Assembly (NCBI GenBank): GCA_018894105.1
Contig: CM032133.1
Span: 18,242,501-18,306,500, forward strand
DNA: 64,000 bases
Source: Jacaranda mimosifolia
Taxonomy: Eukaryota > Streptophyta > Magnoliopsida > Lamiales > Bignoniaceae
Direction: 5' to 3'
Below the pieces are notes generated by a model, which saw nothing but the letters and a program-made list of their open reading frames with translations, ran no database searches and was not told the DNA's origin. Shown here piece by piece: positions 12,501 to 24,218 of this stretch. Numbering within the stretch: the first letter of the stretch is position 1; every line of letters begins with the position of its first letter. The position numbers were made by a program, and so were the translations under genes.

Positions 12501-13952
12501 AAAGCTTGATCCTCGTCCTTTTAATATTTTGCCCTAATTCCGTAATATTTCTGTGTCTTTTGCGGATCCTTGTCCCCAAGGAAAATTCTAGGAACTTAGC
12601 ATTAATGTCCGCTACATCCTCCCAAGCAGCTTGCTGCCTTGCTCTGGAGTAGAATGAACCTACTGCACAAGAATTTAAAGGACCACCGTATTGTTTCTGG
12701 GTGTTAGATGCTTATCAAGAACTGTTAAAGGATAAATCTTGACTTGTCCTTCTTCGTTTGTCGTAGGAAGTTGGATCGCTGGAGAATAGGTGGATTGAAC
12801 TCTATTCAGGTAATTCTAGTTTGTATGCCACCTTCCCTATCCTCTGCACAATCTTATAGAGTCCGTAGTAGCATGGTGATAGTTTGAAGCTTTTCCTAAG
12901 TGTGACAATGCTCTGCTTGTAAGGTTGTAGCTTCAGGCATACTTGGTCCCCAACTTCAAATTCCCTTTCTGACCTGTGTCTATCTGCATAAAGCTTCATC
13001 CGTTTCTTGAGCACGAGATAAATTCTCTTTTAAATCATGAATATCTTTGATTCTGTCTTGTATGAGCTTAGTGATTTCAGTGTGTTGTCTGCTGGGTAAA
13101 GGTCCTAAGGGGATGGGTTGGTGGGTATCTATATAGGGCTTCGAATGGGGTAGTTTTTAAGTTTGAATAAAAATCTGTGTTGTACCAAAACTTAGCAAGA
13201 GGTAACAATTTGTTCCATGTTTTGGAATTCTGGTGGCACGTACATCTCAAGTAGGATCAACCACTGCTTTACTCTCTCAGTTTGACCATCAGACTGAGGG
13301 TGGCATGCTGTGGAAAGATCTAATGAGGTGTCTTTAACAATTTGAAAGAGGTTTTCTAAAAGATATTGGTGAACAGTTTGTCCCTATCACTCACTATTCT
13401 GATAGGTAGGCCATCTGGCTTATAGACACTATCTAGGAACAACTTGGCTATGTTTTCTGCAGTTATGGACGGTGGGTGAGTGAAAAGATGACTATACTTA
13501 ATTAGTCTATCCATTATGACCAGTATATAGTCCTCTCCTTCAAAAGTAGATAGGCTCTCTATAAAGTCCATAGAGATATGTGACCAAGCTTGTAAGGGAA
13601 TAGGCATGGGTTCAAAAGTCTAAGGTATGACGCGTGCTCATGTTTATTTCTTTGACACACCTCACACTTTCTGACTCAATACATGACATCTAAGTTCATA
13701 TTATGCCAAAAAGAAAAGTGACTTAATTCTTTGATGTGTACCTGTGATTCTTGAATGCCCTCCCACTGATGAGTCATGCAGAGCCTGCATGATCTTTTTT
13801 AAACCTCCTTTGTCCTCAATGCATATCTTATTTTGATATCTGAGTACCCTAGAGCCATAACTGTATTCCGGAAATGCTTGTGTATCTATTGTCTTAGCCT
13901 TTACTACTTCACTAAACACCTTATTATCAGCACAGCATCTTGTATTTCCACC
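12500..13952 (-). pseudogene. Ty3/gypsy integrase region, decayed
   Basis: Minus-strand fragments of one integrase. The 13701-13970 frame gives the linker and zinc-binding N-terminus (GGLKKIMQALHDSSVGGHSRITGTH). 13356-13607 gives the catalytic core (WSHISMDFIESL, LVIMDRL, LPIRIVSDRDKLF), including two Asp of the DDE triad. About 13130-13200 shows the WYNTDFYSNLKTTPFEALY block. 12802-13014 gives the C-terminal barrel (MKLYADRHRSEREFEVGDQVCLKLQPY). About 12560-12660 reads like the usual ATWED/FLEF tail. Several frameshifts and stops separate them. The region is interrupted upstream by a 4.1-kb insertion, beyond which RNase H and RT continue. Confidence 0.85.
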
Positions 13953-16261
13953 ATCCATGTAACGTCCCATCTTTTCTGGTAAGTAAATTTTCTTCCTAGA
14001 AATAATAATATAATAATAAATAAATTATTAAGTTTATCTAGTAAATATAGCAAATCCAAGTTTTAAAATTTTTAGGCTATCTTTGATTGAGTTAATAACA
14101 TTTTAGATTAAGAGAGTTAATTAAAGAAAATACCTATACTACAAATTTAGTCATGCACCTAAGTTATAAGGCTCAAAATGTATATAATTTAAGGTACAAA
14201 TACATCATTATATATAAATTAAGTATATAGTAAAAATAAAATATATAATAAAAGTTTTATAGGCTAATTTAAATAAAGCAAGAAATCAAGAACTAAAATT
14301 CCATAAAAATCTAGGGATCAAAATTAGAATAAGGTTAGAATCCAAAGACTTGACTAAGCAAATAACAAGAATATCATTTTTATAAATAGGGACAACCCAC
14401 TACCATTTTTTTTTCCACACAAAGTATACACTCTCTCTATAGAGTTTTTGAAACCCAGTTATCATCCCCTCAAAACCCCAGCCATTAATCATCACCTTAT
14501 AGCCAAAAACCCTTCTAGCTCATTAAGGATCATGATTTTCAGGAAAATCTCCCCAGAATTTCAGGTTGTGCTTGGTTGTGGAAGAAATCTCAATTCTCGT
14601 GTCCCTTAAACACAAAAATAGGCCGAGGAGGTGATTGGATGTAAACTTATCTCGTGTCTAATGAACAATATCTACAGAGCTGTCTCATAGGCTGACGGCT
14701 GACTCTATTCTTGACCCCCTTATTCTCTCTCTATCTCACCCTTCACATTCCCCCCCCCCCCCCCCACCCACCTTTCCTCTCTTTATTCTTTATCATACAT
14801 TTCTAGACCTTGAAATTTAACTAGCAAAAAAAATTCTGAGTGACGGAAAAAAAAATTCACAAAATAAAAAATATTTTATTAAAAAATATTTGTGATTTTT
14901 TTTATTTTTCATGAAATAAAAATATTCAATAATGAAAATTTGAATAATTTATATCATTTTCTAATTAATTTGATTTTATTAAAACTAAATTCATAAAAAT
15001 CTACAAAAACGTTTTCTTAATTGGAATTTAATTTTGCTCAACTTAAAAAAAATTTGATTGCTCATTTTGTAATAAATGATAAAAAATACGAAATATATTA
15101 AATTTATATTTTATTTATTTATTTATTTATTTTTGTATAACTATTCTCAATCTCAGACAAACTCAAAACACAAATCTTATAAAATAATTTCATTCTTCCA
15201 AACATATTTCAAAACACAATATCACAATCAATTACAATATCACATCACATCAACCCATCCCATTATTATAATCATTACAATTTATCTTACAACCAATCAC
15301 AACTTCATTTCTCATTCTCATATCTCTAAAATACCAAAGCAACCTTAAAATCTTTAAAACACAAAACTTGAGGTCATGCCTCACAAGCAATCACAACCTC
15401 AGTCCTAACTCCAGAAATTCTCTCTAAAAAAGAAGAAACCCAGAAACTACTGCCAAACTTAAACTTTCAAAAATAAAAAAACTAACCTTCTTGTTGCCCA
15501 ATCAACCATGCAAACATACTTTTAGAAAGCTTTATGTGTGTAGATTACTTTGGTGGAAGAGGATTTTAGAAATTGTGCCAAAATCCTACCTGCATTGCTG
15601 CCGAAATCAACACTACCACAAGCAGGTAGAAGCAGGAAGAAAAAAGGTGATGTTGTTTTGCTATATAACTAGAGATTTCATCGGTCAAATGAAAACATAA
15701 AACCATGGATAGAAATCCCTTCAAGTTTAGATAGGATTAGAAGTAAAATTTATTGAAATTGATATGGTATTTTGGTCTGAATTATGTAGGAACTGTAACC
15801 TGCCATCAAACGCAACTAGGAGTCAGAGCTCAACTTTGACCAAAAATTACGAATAATCGGCCCGTTTGATTGTCCAATTAAAGTCATATTTAGAAAGTTC
15901 ATCAAGTTCTAATCTTTTTTGAGGTAAAAATCACCGTTGAACGTATTCAAATTTGGTTGAAACTTAGTTTTGATGGAAACTATCCTGGCTAGCTATATAA
16001 GGTGTAGGCTCTGGAAATGGTCAGATCTTGCTGGAAAATGGTGGAGAAATTATGATGGTGATGACTTGTAAATTTGTTAGATAAGTATGGTTAGATATGA
16101 CTAAATGTTGGATCTTGAGATTATATCGATAATTAGATTATAATATAAGTAATTTATAATTCATAGAGGTATGATTTAGATACCATGATTTTATAACAAT
16201 GTAATAAGAAAAGTGTTAAAAATATGTTCAATTTATTTGAAAATTAATAAGTAGGGAAATA

Positions 16262-16324
16262 TCACTCTTTTATATACATATGTATATATATATGTGTGAG
16301 TGTGTGTGTGCGCGCGCGCGCGCG
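16262..16324. repeat. Alternating (TA)(TG)(CG) tract
   Basis: A run of TATATG, then TGTGTGTG, then a CGCGCGCGCGCGCG block ending near 16324. Such alternating purine-pyrimidine DNA, especially CG, is known to favour the Z conformation. It lies inside the LTR-like insertion. Confidence 0.7.
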
Positions 16325-17065
16325 GGCTCAAAGATAGCAACTTAAATTATTATAGTAACTAAAATAGTATGTAGTACCTTAAGTAAACTAATTTTATTTT
16401 CATTCCTTGATGATATTATTATCCAAAGAACAATCCATAGTAATTAAATCTTGAATTTAGGTATTTAGGCATACAAGTTGTTGGAAAATCGCTATCACAG
16501 GAATCGGTGAGGATTTCTACCCATTTTCAATTCTTATTCTGTTACCTATAATTCCTTTTGCCAAAATACTTTGAATATTAATATGTGAGATTTTTTTTTT
16601 TCGATTACCCGTTATTATCTTCTGGAATCACATGCCTATTTCTTGTTGTCAGGAACCCCTTGTTCATTGATATATGAAATCTTTTATTCTTTTTAAATTT
16701 CCATCTGTTACTGGTTAGTCATTACTTCCTAAAATCGTATTACCTTTTCGCACTTTTTGAAGCGCCTCGCTTATGGTGATGATAATTGTTTGATTTGTTT
16801 GGTTAGTTCAAGCCATTTGAAAATTCTGACTTCTTCCTAATAATAATAATAAAAAAAATCTTGGCATTTGCATTTATTTCGATTAGTTTCTTTATAATCA
16901 AAACTATACTATTCAAATAAGTAAAATACTTTCAAAACATCTCAAAAGATTAATAAAAAAAATACAGAAGAATAATTATGAAAAATCTTCTACTCCAAAT
17001 AAGTTACAAATGAAAAAGATTCATGTTTTCTAATAATTATAAATCTCCTCATCCTACTCGTTGAA

Positions 17066-17425
17066 TAAGGAACTAAGTGCCACATTTGCTAACAGGGGGT
17101 GTGCAGTGGGGGCCACCTCTAGAATCCCGAGGTTGACACCTTCTACTATATTTATTATATTCTTGACTCTTTTGAATATCTTACTCGGTCAATACTGTAA
17201 AATACATGCTGGGCAGAGCAAAGTGCCACACTAGTTGACAGGGAATGTGCAATGGGGGCCACCTCTTGAATCTGTTGTCATTGGCACCTCTGGATTTCAG
17301 TACTAGACATCATTCAGTTGTATTTTGTACCTCAAATGAAAAAATCCTATTTTATTCTTCGTGAAATGAAGTGTAAGGAACTAAGTGCCACGTGCAGTGG
17401 TACAGTGGAGGCCACTCTAGAATCC
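17066..17425. repeat. Three imperfect direct repeats of about 60 bp, about 147 bp apart
   Basis: Copies begin near 17069, 17217 and 17365. Each has 'aagtgccac', then a 'gtgca.tggtggggccacctct.gaatc' type core, the third copy being shorter. They lie in the last kilobase of the 4.1-kb insertion and encode nothing recognisable. Confidence 0.7.
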
Positions 17426-18108
17426 TTTACACTTGAATTAGAACATGAAATGTGAATTCTCCTCGCTGGTATGGGACAATGATGGAGTTCCATGAAAGGT
17501 TTGACATGATTATGATACCTCTGATATGATAAGGTTTATTATAAGTAATTTAATTTAAGCATCTCATTTGACTTAAGGAGCATTTCTAACAAAAGCCTGT
17601 TACAGAAATCCAGTTAACCTGGCATGTTAGTTTTCTACTTAAATTCTCTCTCTATCATCTTCCACTGCAAAATAAACTCTATACAGGTAACTCTCTCCAT
17701 CTTTCCTCATTGAGTCATTCAGACTTACTCTTATACTTCTCTTTATACAGATGAGGCTGGATTGGTCACTCCAATGGGAATAAAAGAGGAAGAAATAGTT
17801 TTTTCAAATTCCATTGTACCCAGTTCGATAAGTTTATGTATATACATAATAAGATTTATAGCCAGGGTGGCTTTAGTACCATACCTCAGGTACTAGTATA
17901 TGTGTGTACTCATCTATAACTAGAAAGGTTCCGACTAGTGTACAAAGAAATATATATATATATATATATATAAGTTGTTTCTTTTAATACAATTTGTCAC
18001 TTTAATTTGTTAGTTTGCGCTTAGCACTGGCTTTTGAAAGGAAAATCTCCTAGAAAAAGTTAGTGTTGTGGTGTGGTAGCTTCGGGACCTCCGAGTTGCC
18101 ACAATCCA

Positions 18109-19139
18109 ATTGGGAACACAGCCTGTTATTGCTGAACAGTGCGACTGATCTTGTTCTTTCCTGGACAATACATCAACTACCCTGTTCTTAGCTCATTTTT
18201 TTGTATTAGACTTCATAGTCCAGTCCAAGGAGTTTGGTGGTCCATTTCTACTGCAAGACTAAACCCATTCTTTGAGTAAGGATGTACTTCATGCTTTGCT
18301 GATTAATCTTAATAATGAAATGGTTGCCTTGTAATTAAGTAGTGCTTCCACTTATGTATTGACATCAATAATACTTGGAACTTCTCATAGATGGATAGCC
18401 CTTGATCTTTACTCCCAAAGCTTTGCTTAGGTAAGCTATAGGTCTCCCCTTTTGCAATAAAACAGCCCCTACCTCACTGTATCTAGCATCAGTTGCTACT
18501 TCAAAAGGTATGGAAAAATCAGGTAAAGCAAAATAAGGGTGGTGGTCATGGCTTTTTAAAGATTTTCAAAGGCTTGATTAGCTCCGTCACTCCATTTAAA
18601 ATTGTCCTTTATAAGTAAATCAATTTAGGGCTTGCTAATGAGTTCATATCCTTTGACAAACCTCCATAGTATCCTGTGAGTCCTAGGAATCCCCTTAAGG
18701 CCTTAATAGTTTTTGGAGTGGGCCAACTAAGCACACATTCAATCTTTTTCAGGATTTGTAGACTCTCATTTTCTAGAAATTATGTGCCCCAAATAATCTA
18801 TTTGCTGCTACATATAGCTATATTTACTTTTCTTAGCATAAAGTTTGTGTTTCCTTAACAACTTTAGAACAGTGCCTAAGTGGGTCAAGCATTCCTCCCT
18901 AGGCTTGCTATACACTAACATGTCATTAAAAAAATACTAATACAAACTTCCTTAAGTGTTTAGCAAAGATTTAGTTCACGAGAGATTGGAAGGTGAAGGA
19001 AGCATTGTAGAACCCAATTGACATAACTTGGAATTCATATTATCCTTAATATGTTACAAATCTTGTTATATATATATATATATATATATCTTCTTTCCTT
19101 ATTCTAATTTGAAAATATCCAGACCTTAGGTCAATCTTG
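18109..19139 (-). pseudogene. Ty3/gypsy reverse transcriptase and RNase H region, decayed
   Basis: Read on the minus strand from 19139 downward. KIDLRSGYFQIRIR is RT motif A (about 19090-19139). YFFNDMLVYSK replaces the usual Y/F-x-DD box near 18910-18940, so one catalytic Asp appears to be Asn. LRGFLGLTGYY lies around 18700. The RNase H start has FEVATDARYSEVGAVLLQKGRPIAYLSKA-like sequence at about 18420-18520, and the region ends in GLDYEVQYKK..R-like sequence near 18190-18240. Many stops are present. The 5' part of RT is cut by a hAT insertion at 19140. Confidence 0.8.
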
Positions 19140-19956
19140 TAGGATTGTAAATGGGTAGGGTAAGACCCTACCTAGGCCAACAAGAACAACATATTACCCA
19201 TACTCAAGCCCAGTAAGTTTATATTATACCCAAGCCCAAGCCCAGGCCCCGAGCCAATAAAAAAACTTAAATAGGTATGGGTATGATTTTTACCCATGAA
19301 ATATTCATCTATATGCAGTTGGAGCTAACGTAGAGATTGTAAACAAGCTCACTAGTTCTTAAGTTGGAGGTTAAGGTTTTACCTTTATATTAGGTTGCAA
19401 TTATACATTTCGAGGTTCATAATTTATTATTATTACTTGAACCAAGCATGTAATTCTTTTAACTAGTAATGATAGTAAATTTAAGATGGAATCTTGAAAT
19501 AAAATAAGAACCCTCATTGGATTATTAAGTTTGATATTGATAGGTTTCAAACCTCATGATAGCAGATGTAGTGTTCATGTTGTTTTAATTTTGATTTCTG
19601 ATGTTACTTACACAATACACATCTTATCCCAAATTCAGCCTCATTTTTTTGCATTCATGGTTTTAATTATTTGTGTTTGTGTGTATGTAGAAAATGAGTA
19701 TATAATTTGAATGCTATTACTTTTGGTGGAATAACTATAAAGAGTTATATAATCCAATAATGAAAGGTTTAAGATTAAGAGCTTTCCCTTGTCTTCAACT
19801 TGCTAATCTCACTCAAAATTCTACCCATACCCATTTAAAAAATTTTATTAGACATGGGCCTGGGCTTGGGTATAATACAAAATTGTTGGGTCTGGGCTTG
19901 GGTATTATGTTGTTGCTATAGGCCTAAGTGGGGTAAAACCTGTATTTACAGTCCTA
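19140..19956. mobile_element. Non-autonomous hAT-like element, 817 bp, inserted in gypsy RT
   Basis: The ends TAGGATTGTAAAT and, reverse-complemented, TAGGACTGTAAAT form terminal inverted repeats. Further inward the two arms keep inverted similarity (accca-ag-ccca-rich blocks at about 19190-19255 and 19850-19915). ATCTT flanks both sides but is out of register by a base or two, so the target duplication is decayed. It shares the GTAAATGGGTAGGGT end with the element at 10437. The frame at 19854-20036 is a translation of the repeat arm, not a gene. Confidence 0.7.
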
Positions 19957-20850
19957 ATCTTAAATATTCAAATGTATTTTATGCTATACAAAACTTTGCA
20001 AAATATTTAAGCATTCTCAATATTTTTATACTTTAACCATCAATTTAAAATTAAATCATATATAAGTTCAATTCTCTCATACAATATGTTCAATGGGATT
20101 TGGTGAGTACCCGAAGAATAGGCAATGTAATTTTTATTTTAATATTTTTTACCATATTACTAGAATATGCATGGAGTAAATCAATGCCTTTAATATGACA
20201 AATAGAAAAAGAATAATTAGGGTGCGATTTGTAGTAGCCAAGTTTAATTATTCAAAGAAGCGTTGATTATAGTCCACATTTTTTAATTTTAAAGAAAAAT
20301 ATATATAGTACATATTTTATTGTTTCAATATTAGCCAGAAAAAAATGTACTATTTTATTTTTTAAAAATTTATAAAAAATAGTGAATATATCATGTTTTT
20401 TGATTAAATACAAATTGCACTTTTTTTTCACTACTGAAGATGAAATTCTTAACGAAAGAATAAATTTAATCCTTTTGTAAAATTAACAATCTTTTTCATA
20501 GCTTTAAGCAGAGAGGACGTGCATGCGAAAATGGAGGACGGTGAACAGGATAAAAGAAAGAGAAATTAGCTTCAAAAATAATATGCAAAAAATTATGAAC
20601 TCACTTAAAAACCGATCGAATATATAACTATGTGATCCTATATCATATCCATTTATAAATTTATTAAAAATATTTAGATAATTATATAAATACACATGTC
20701 AATTAAATAGATGCATAATATTAAACTTTACTGGGTAACCTTTTTTCAAACAACCCCTAGACCAATTTTAGAAGAGACTCTACAAAATTCTTTTCTTTTA
20801 TTCATTATTATAATATATATACATAAATATTTTAATTTTTTATATGTAAG
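19957..20850. other. AT-rich spacer, nothing firmly identified
   Basis: May include decayed gypsy sequence upstream of RT, but no domain can be read. A short frame at 20504-20695 is AT-rich and not accepted. Confidence 0.35.
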
Positions 20851-20859
20851 TAGGCTCGA

Positions 20860-21410
20860 GAGTTGCAGAGGCCACTAATAATGGAGAAGGTTTTTGCACG
20901 TGCCAACCAGAGGAGGGCTAATAGACCTAGGTGTTAGTCGTTAGAAGCCTGCTATCACAATTCTGGACTTAGCCAGAAGGTGTTAGAAATACAGAGACTC
21001 AACAATCTCAAATTGAGTTATGGATACAGTCTGTCGATGGCTCCAACAAGAAGGGACAGGGTTATAGGTTAAGCTATCAACAATTGCCTTTCTACTACTA
21101 TACGTCTCTCGTGCAATCATCGAGTGCAACATCAACCCATAAAAGTAGCCCAAAGAGAAAAGATGCAGATCATGATTGAGGAGATGGAGCACGAATTTGG
21201 GTCATCTTTGGGTAGGATGAAGACAATGATTGTTCAAGTTCTTCAGCATGTTCCTCCATCCCTTGTATAGCCTCAATCTAATTGGCAGCAACAATCGGGC
21301 TTCGAGCAAGCAGCAGTAGTATCAATATGGCACCAAACAGAAGCACCATGATAATAATGATGACACTTTATAATGCCGCTGCTAATAGCTAGTAGATAGG
21401 AGGAAAGATG
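20860..21410 (+). pseudogene. CACTA (En/Spm) element accessory/transposase_24-type protein remnant
   Basis: On the plus strand about 20980-21280 reads ELWIQSVDGSNKKGQGYRLSYQQ, followed by a Ser/Gln-rich stretch, with stops. An 'E.W.QSVGG..KKGRVYGLG' block followed by Gln-rich coiled sequence is, from memory, typical of the plant Ptta/En/Spm transposase_24 family. It lies upstream of a CACTA-type right terminus at 22931, with a Mutator-type element inserted between them. Confidence 0.5.
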
Positions 21411-21488
21411 ATTTTATATTTTATTCGTAATGACCATATTTTTGCAGTAAATACTTATAAAACTACATTTTTTATAAATTTATATTAT

Positions 21489-22455
21489 GGTTAAATTCAT
21501 TTTACCCTTTGTACTATAGGATATGTATCAAATACCCCCCTCCCCTCTCTACTTTCAAAATCTTAAAATACCCCCCTCAAGGGTGTCAAATACCCTCTTG
21601 TACTACAAAAAATCTTCAAATACCCCTTTCAAAGTCATCTGTCGTTAGTAAAATAGTTGACAGTGTCAAAACTCTACAATAAATTACTGATTTAGCATAC
21701 AAACTTAGGATACATGGTATTTTTTTACGAAATAATGATAAATTATAAGTGAAATATAATAAAACCCTACATATTATTATACATTTTTTATATCTCAAAA
21801 TAAATGCAGATTTAAAAAATTTTAGACAAACAATTACAAAATAGAAATACATATAATTGTCCAATATATTTTTTCCACACAAGCAACCCCTGCTTTGTTG
21901 GTTCCAAATGTCCTGTATTAACATGGAGTTGTTTAATGTTCTTTTAAAAAAAAATGAAATGATTAATGTTTTTATTGGATTAGGAGTTAGATGATACTTT
22001 AACTTGTAAAATGAAAGTAACAAAATTGATGTAAGAAACGTGAGCATTATATAGTAAATTACAAGGGTATTTTGGACATAAATTTTTTCAATGATCATAT
22101 GTGTAAAGGGAAGATAATTTTAGTGCTACATCAACCAAACAACCATTATTTTTCTAACAGCAAAGAAGTTTGAGTAGGATATTTAAAAGTTTTGGTAATA
22201 CGGGTGCCAAGGATAGATTTGTATACCAAAAAAAAAGAAAGTCATGTATCCTAGGTTTTTATGTTATTTAATTTTTTTTTTAGGTTAAATCAGTAATTTA
22301 TTTAGACTTTTGACACCGTCAGCTATTTTACTGATAACAGATGACTTTGATGGGGATATTTGAAGATTTTTTGGTAGTATAATTGGGGTATTTGACACCC
22401 TTGAGGGGAGTATTTGAAGGTTTTGAAAGTATTGGGGGGTAAAATGAATTAACCC
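21489..22455. mobile_element. Mutator-type element with long terminal inverted repeats, 967 bp
   Basis: The first about 190 bp (GGTTAAATTCATTTTACCC.., with caaatacccc and ctcaagggtgtcaaatac blocks) recurs as an imperfect inverted copy at the right end, about 22265-22455. Flanking 10-bp duplications are perfect: TTTATATTAT at 21479-21488 and 22456-22465. Long inverted repeats plus a 9-11 bp duplication are the Mutator superfamily signature. The interior includes a 160-codon minus-strand frame at 21616-22098 rich in Phe, Leu, Ile and Tyr. It resembles no known transposase and partly overlaps the inverted repeat, so it is judged spurious. Confidence 0.85.
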
Positions 22456-22465
22456 TTTATATTAT

Positions 22466-22931
22466 TCAGTATTTTTAGTGAATTGGATATAAAGTATTGT
22501 ATAAATAAATTATAGGTTTAACTAAATAAAATAAATAAAAATATTCTAAAATTGTTCAACAAATTTGCCAAATATATATATATATATATATATATTCATC
22601 AAAAAAATTAAATAAAAATCGAGAAAATTGAAATTCTAATGAATATCCCACGAATTATCATAAACTCCATCAGATTTCCATCTAATAATTTATAAAAAAT
22701 TACTGACTCCACCAAATTTCCATCAGACAATTCGTCAAAAATTACCATCAAAAGATTATCACCAAAAAATTATCCAATTGTAAATGGACTAACACCATCT
22801 ATAATCCCTCGAAAATCCGACAAAGAAGTTTTGCAACAGCTGAATCAGACGACAAAAAATTTTGCGACGGGCTGGCATAGAAAATTTTCTCGTCGAAATT
22901 ATCCGTCAAAGAAACGTGATTTTTGGTAGTG
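22466..22931. mobile_element. CACTA element right end with subterminal repeats
   Basis: The terminus reads ..CGTGATTTTTGGTAGTG, i.e. CACTACCAAAAATCACG on the other strand, matching the CACTA superfamily end. About 22610-22920 has many short repeated 'ccatcaga', 'aaaaattacc' and 'gtcaaag/gacgg' words, as in CACTA subterminal regions. A matching left end was not found; the CACTAC at about 20429 does not extend as an inverted repeat. The element is probably truncated. Confidence 0.55.
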
Positions 22932-23585
22932 CTTTGTCAGTTAGTAAAATACCAAATTTTAACCTATTCCAATATAATGTATATATGTTAAATATATTTA
23001 ATTATCAATTAATTATTTTTATAAGAAAATATTTAATACACATATTATACATTTATGAAATGAAATAAAAAATAAAACATATATTAAAATATATGATCTA
23101 AACCGCATTTATAGAACTAATTATAAACATGACATCCGAACCGTCAAGTGCATAGAGCACGTTAAACCCAAATGTATATCTTCTCTCCAAGTTAAATATT
23201 TCATGGTGTTCATTACACCTCAATTTTTACGGGTTTGGTAAACTATTAATTCTTCTAGCAAATATTCTCCAAATTTGACATGATTAAATAAAAGAATACT
23301 CACTCCCTCTGCACAAAATTAATGTGTCGTGTCACTTGTGTGGGTTGTCTTCAGATCCTCAAGTTCATATATATATATATATATATATATTTATATGGAT
23401 CTTCTATTTTGTCTCAATACACCAAACAAGAAATTTATTTTAAGACAATAAAATTACATAGATCAGACAATGCTATGATACTCCACATCTTCTATCTTTT
23501 TATTGCCATTGGCCTGGTTAAATAACAAAGCCTCCACCCGTTCTTTTTCTCATGGTATGGGATCACTTAGCCAATGCCCCTTGCA
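22932..23585. other. AT-rich 3' flank of the VOC gene
   Basis: Contains an (AT)n microsatellite at about 23369-23391. No gene is supported. Plus-strand frames at 23503-23774 are antisense to the last exon of the VOC gene. Confidence 0.4.
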
Positions 23586-23589
23586 TTGT

Positions 23590-24184
23590 CTATCGGACAT
23601 GACTTCCCATTCTCACCACCATACCATCAATATCTCGCACGTACCCCACTTTCTGCCCCCACTCTTTTTCCTCCGGCTCACGTACCGCCGCCGCCCCATT
23701 CTCCACGCTCTCTGCTCATAAAATTCATCCCAACATTCAAAGAAAAAAAAAATCATTCATTATTTTTGCCTTAAATTAGAAAAAAAAAAAAAAGTCAATT
23801 AAATGATCATTAATTCCATTAATATCTGCCAACAAGCAATATGTTGCACACTGGATGCATATACATCTAATCAATATAATTAATGTATATAAATAAATAC
23901 AATACATATTTAAAATTATAAAATTAATAACAATAAAATTTAAATGTCAAAGCTGTAGCACTCGTCAAAAAAAATTTCAAATGAAATTTACATAAATAAA
24001 TTATAATAAAATAATATAGATCAGCATAGATGAAAAAAAAAAACATATTTACTATAAGAGTTAGAAAAAAAAATAGAACAATTTACCAAAAAAAAATAAA
24101 TTAAATATATGTATAACGTTCATGAATAATTATGTATATATAAGAGATGATTGTCATCTATGCGAATTTAAAAATAAAGATATG

Positions 24185-24218
<34 letters not shown>

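Larger units (their letters stand above)
13958..18103. mobile_element. 4146-bp LTR-like insertion (solo LTR of a long-LTR retrotransposon, or a non-coding derivative)
   Basis: The insert starts TGTAACGTCCC and ends GAGTTGCCACA. It is bounded by a perfect 5-bp duplication ATCCA (13953-13957 and 18104-18108). Removing it and one ATCCA lets the minus-strand gypsy frame run on from RNase H (..CSQLD) into the integrase linker (GGNTRCC..), which confirms the borders. No gag, protease, RT or integrase is visible inside, and no pair of internal LTRs was found by eye. A TATA-like 'tataaatagg' lies at about 14379-14388, followed by an LTR-leader-like stretch. Other contents are a C-rich run at about 14750-14764, TG/CG alternating DNA at about 16280-16324 and a triplicated cassette at 17066-17425. 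A His/Thr-rich frame at 15076-15348 is low-complexity and not accepted. Confidence 0.7.

Noticed and set aside
14750..14764. Poly-C run as a biological signal
   Set aside because: A single homopolymer, possibly with length error; no associated feature.
15076..15348. 90-codon His/Thr/Ile-rich frame
   Set aside because: Low-complexity AT-rich DNA inside the LTR-like insertion; no domain.
18109..19139. Endogenous pararetrovirus as the source of the RT/RNase H
   Set aside because: An integrase of the same frame and orientation follows once the 4.1-kb insertion is removed, and an LTR and polypurine tract lie downstream, so it is a Ty3/gypsy element.
20429..20445. CACTAC as the left end of the CACTA element
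   Set aside because: Sequence after CACTAC does not match the inverted right terminus, and the 3-bp flanks disagree.
21616..22098. 160-codon minus-strand frame
   Set aside because: Rich in Phe, Ile, Leu and Tyr from AT-rich DNA, overlaps a terminal inverted repeat, and matches no transposase motif.
23503..23774. Two overlapping plus-strand frames
   Set aside because: Shadows of VOC gene exon 3, whose minus-strand frame carries the conserved WGQKVGYVRDIDG block.
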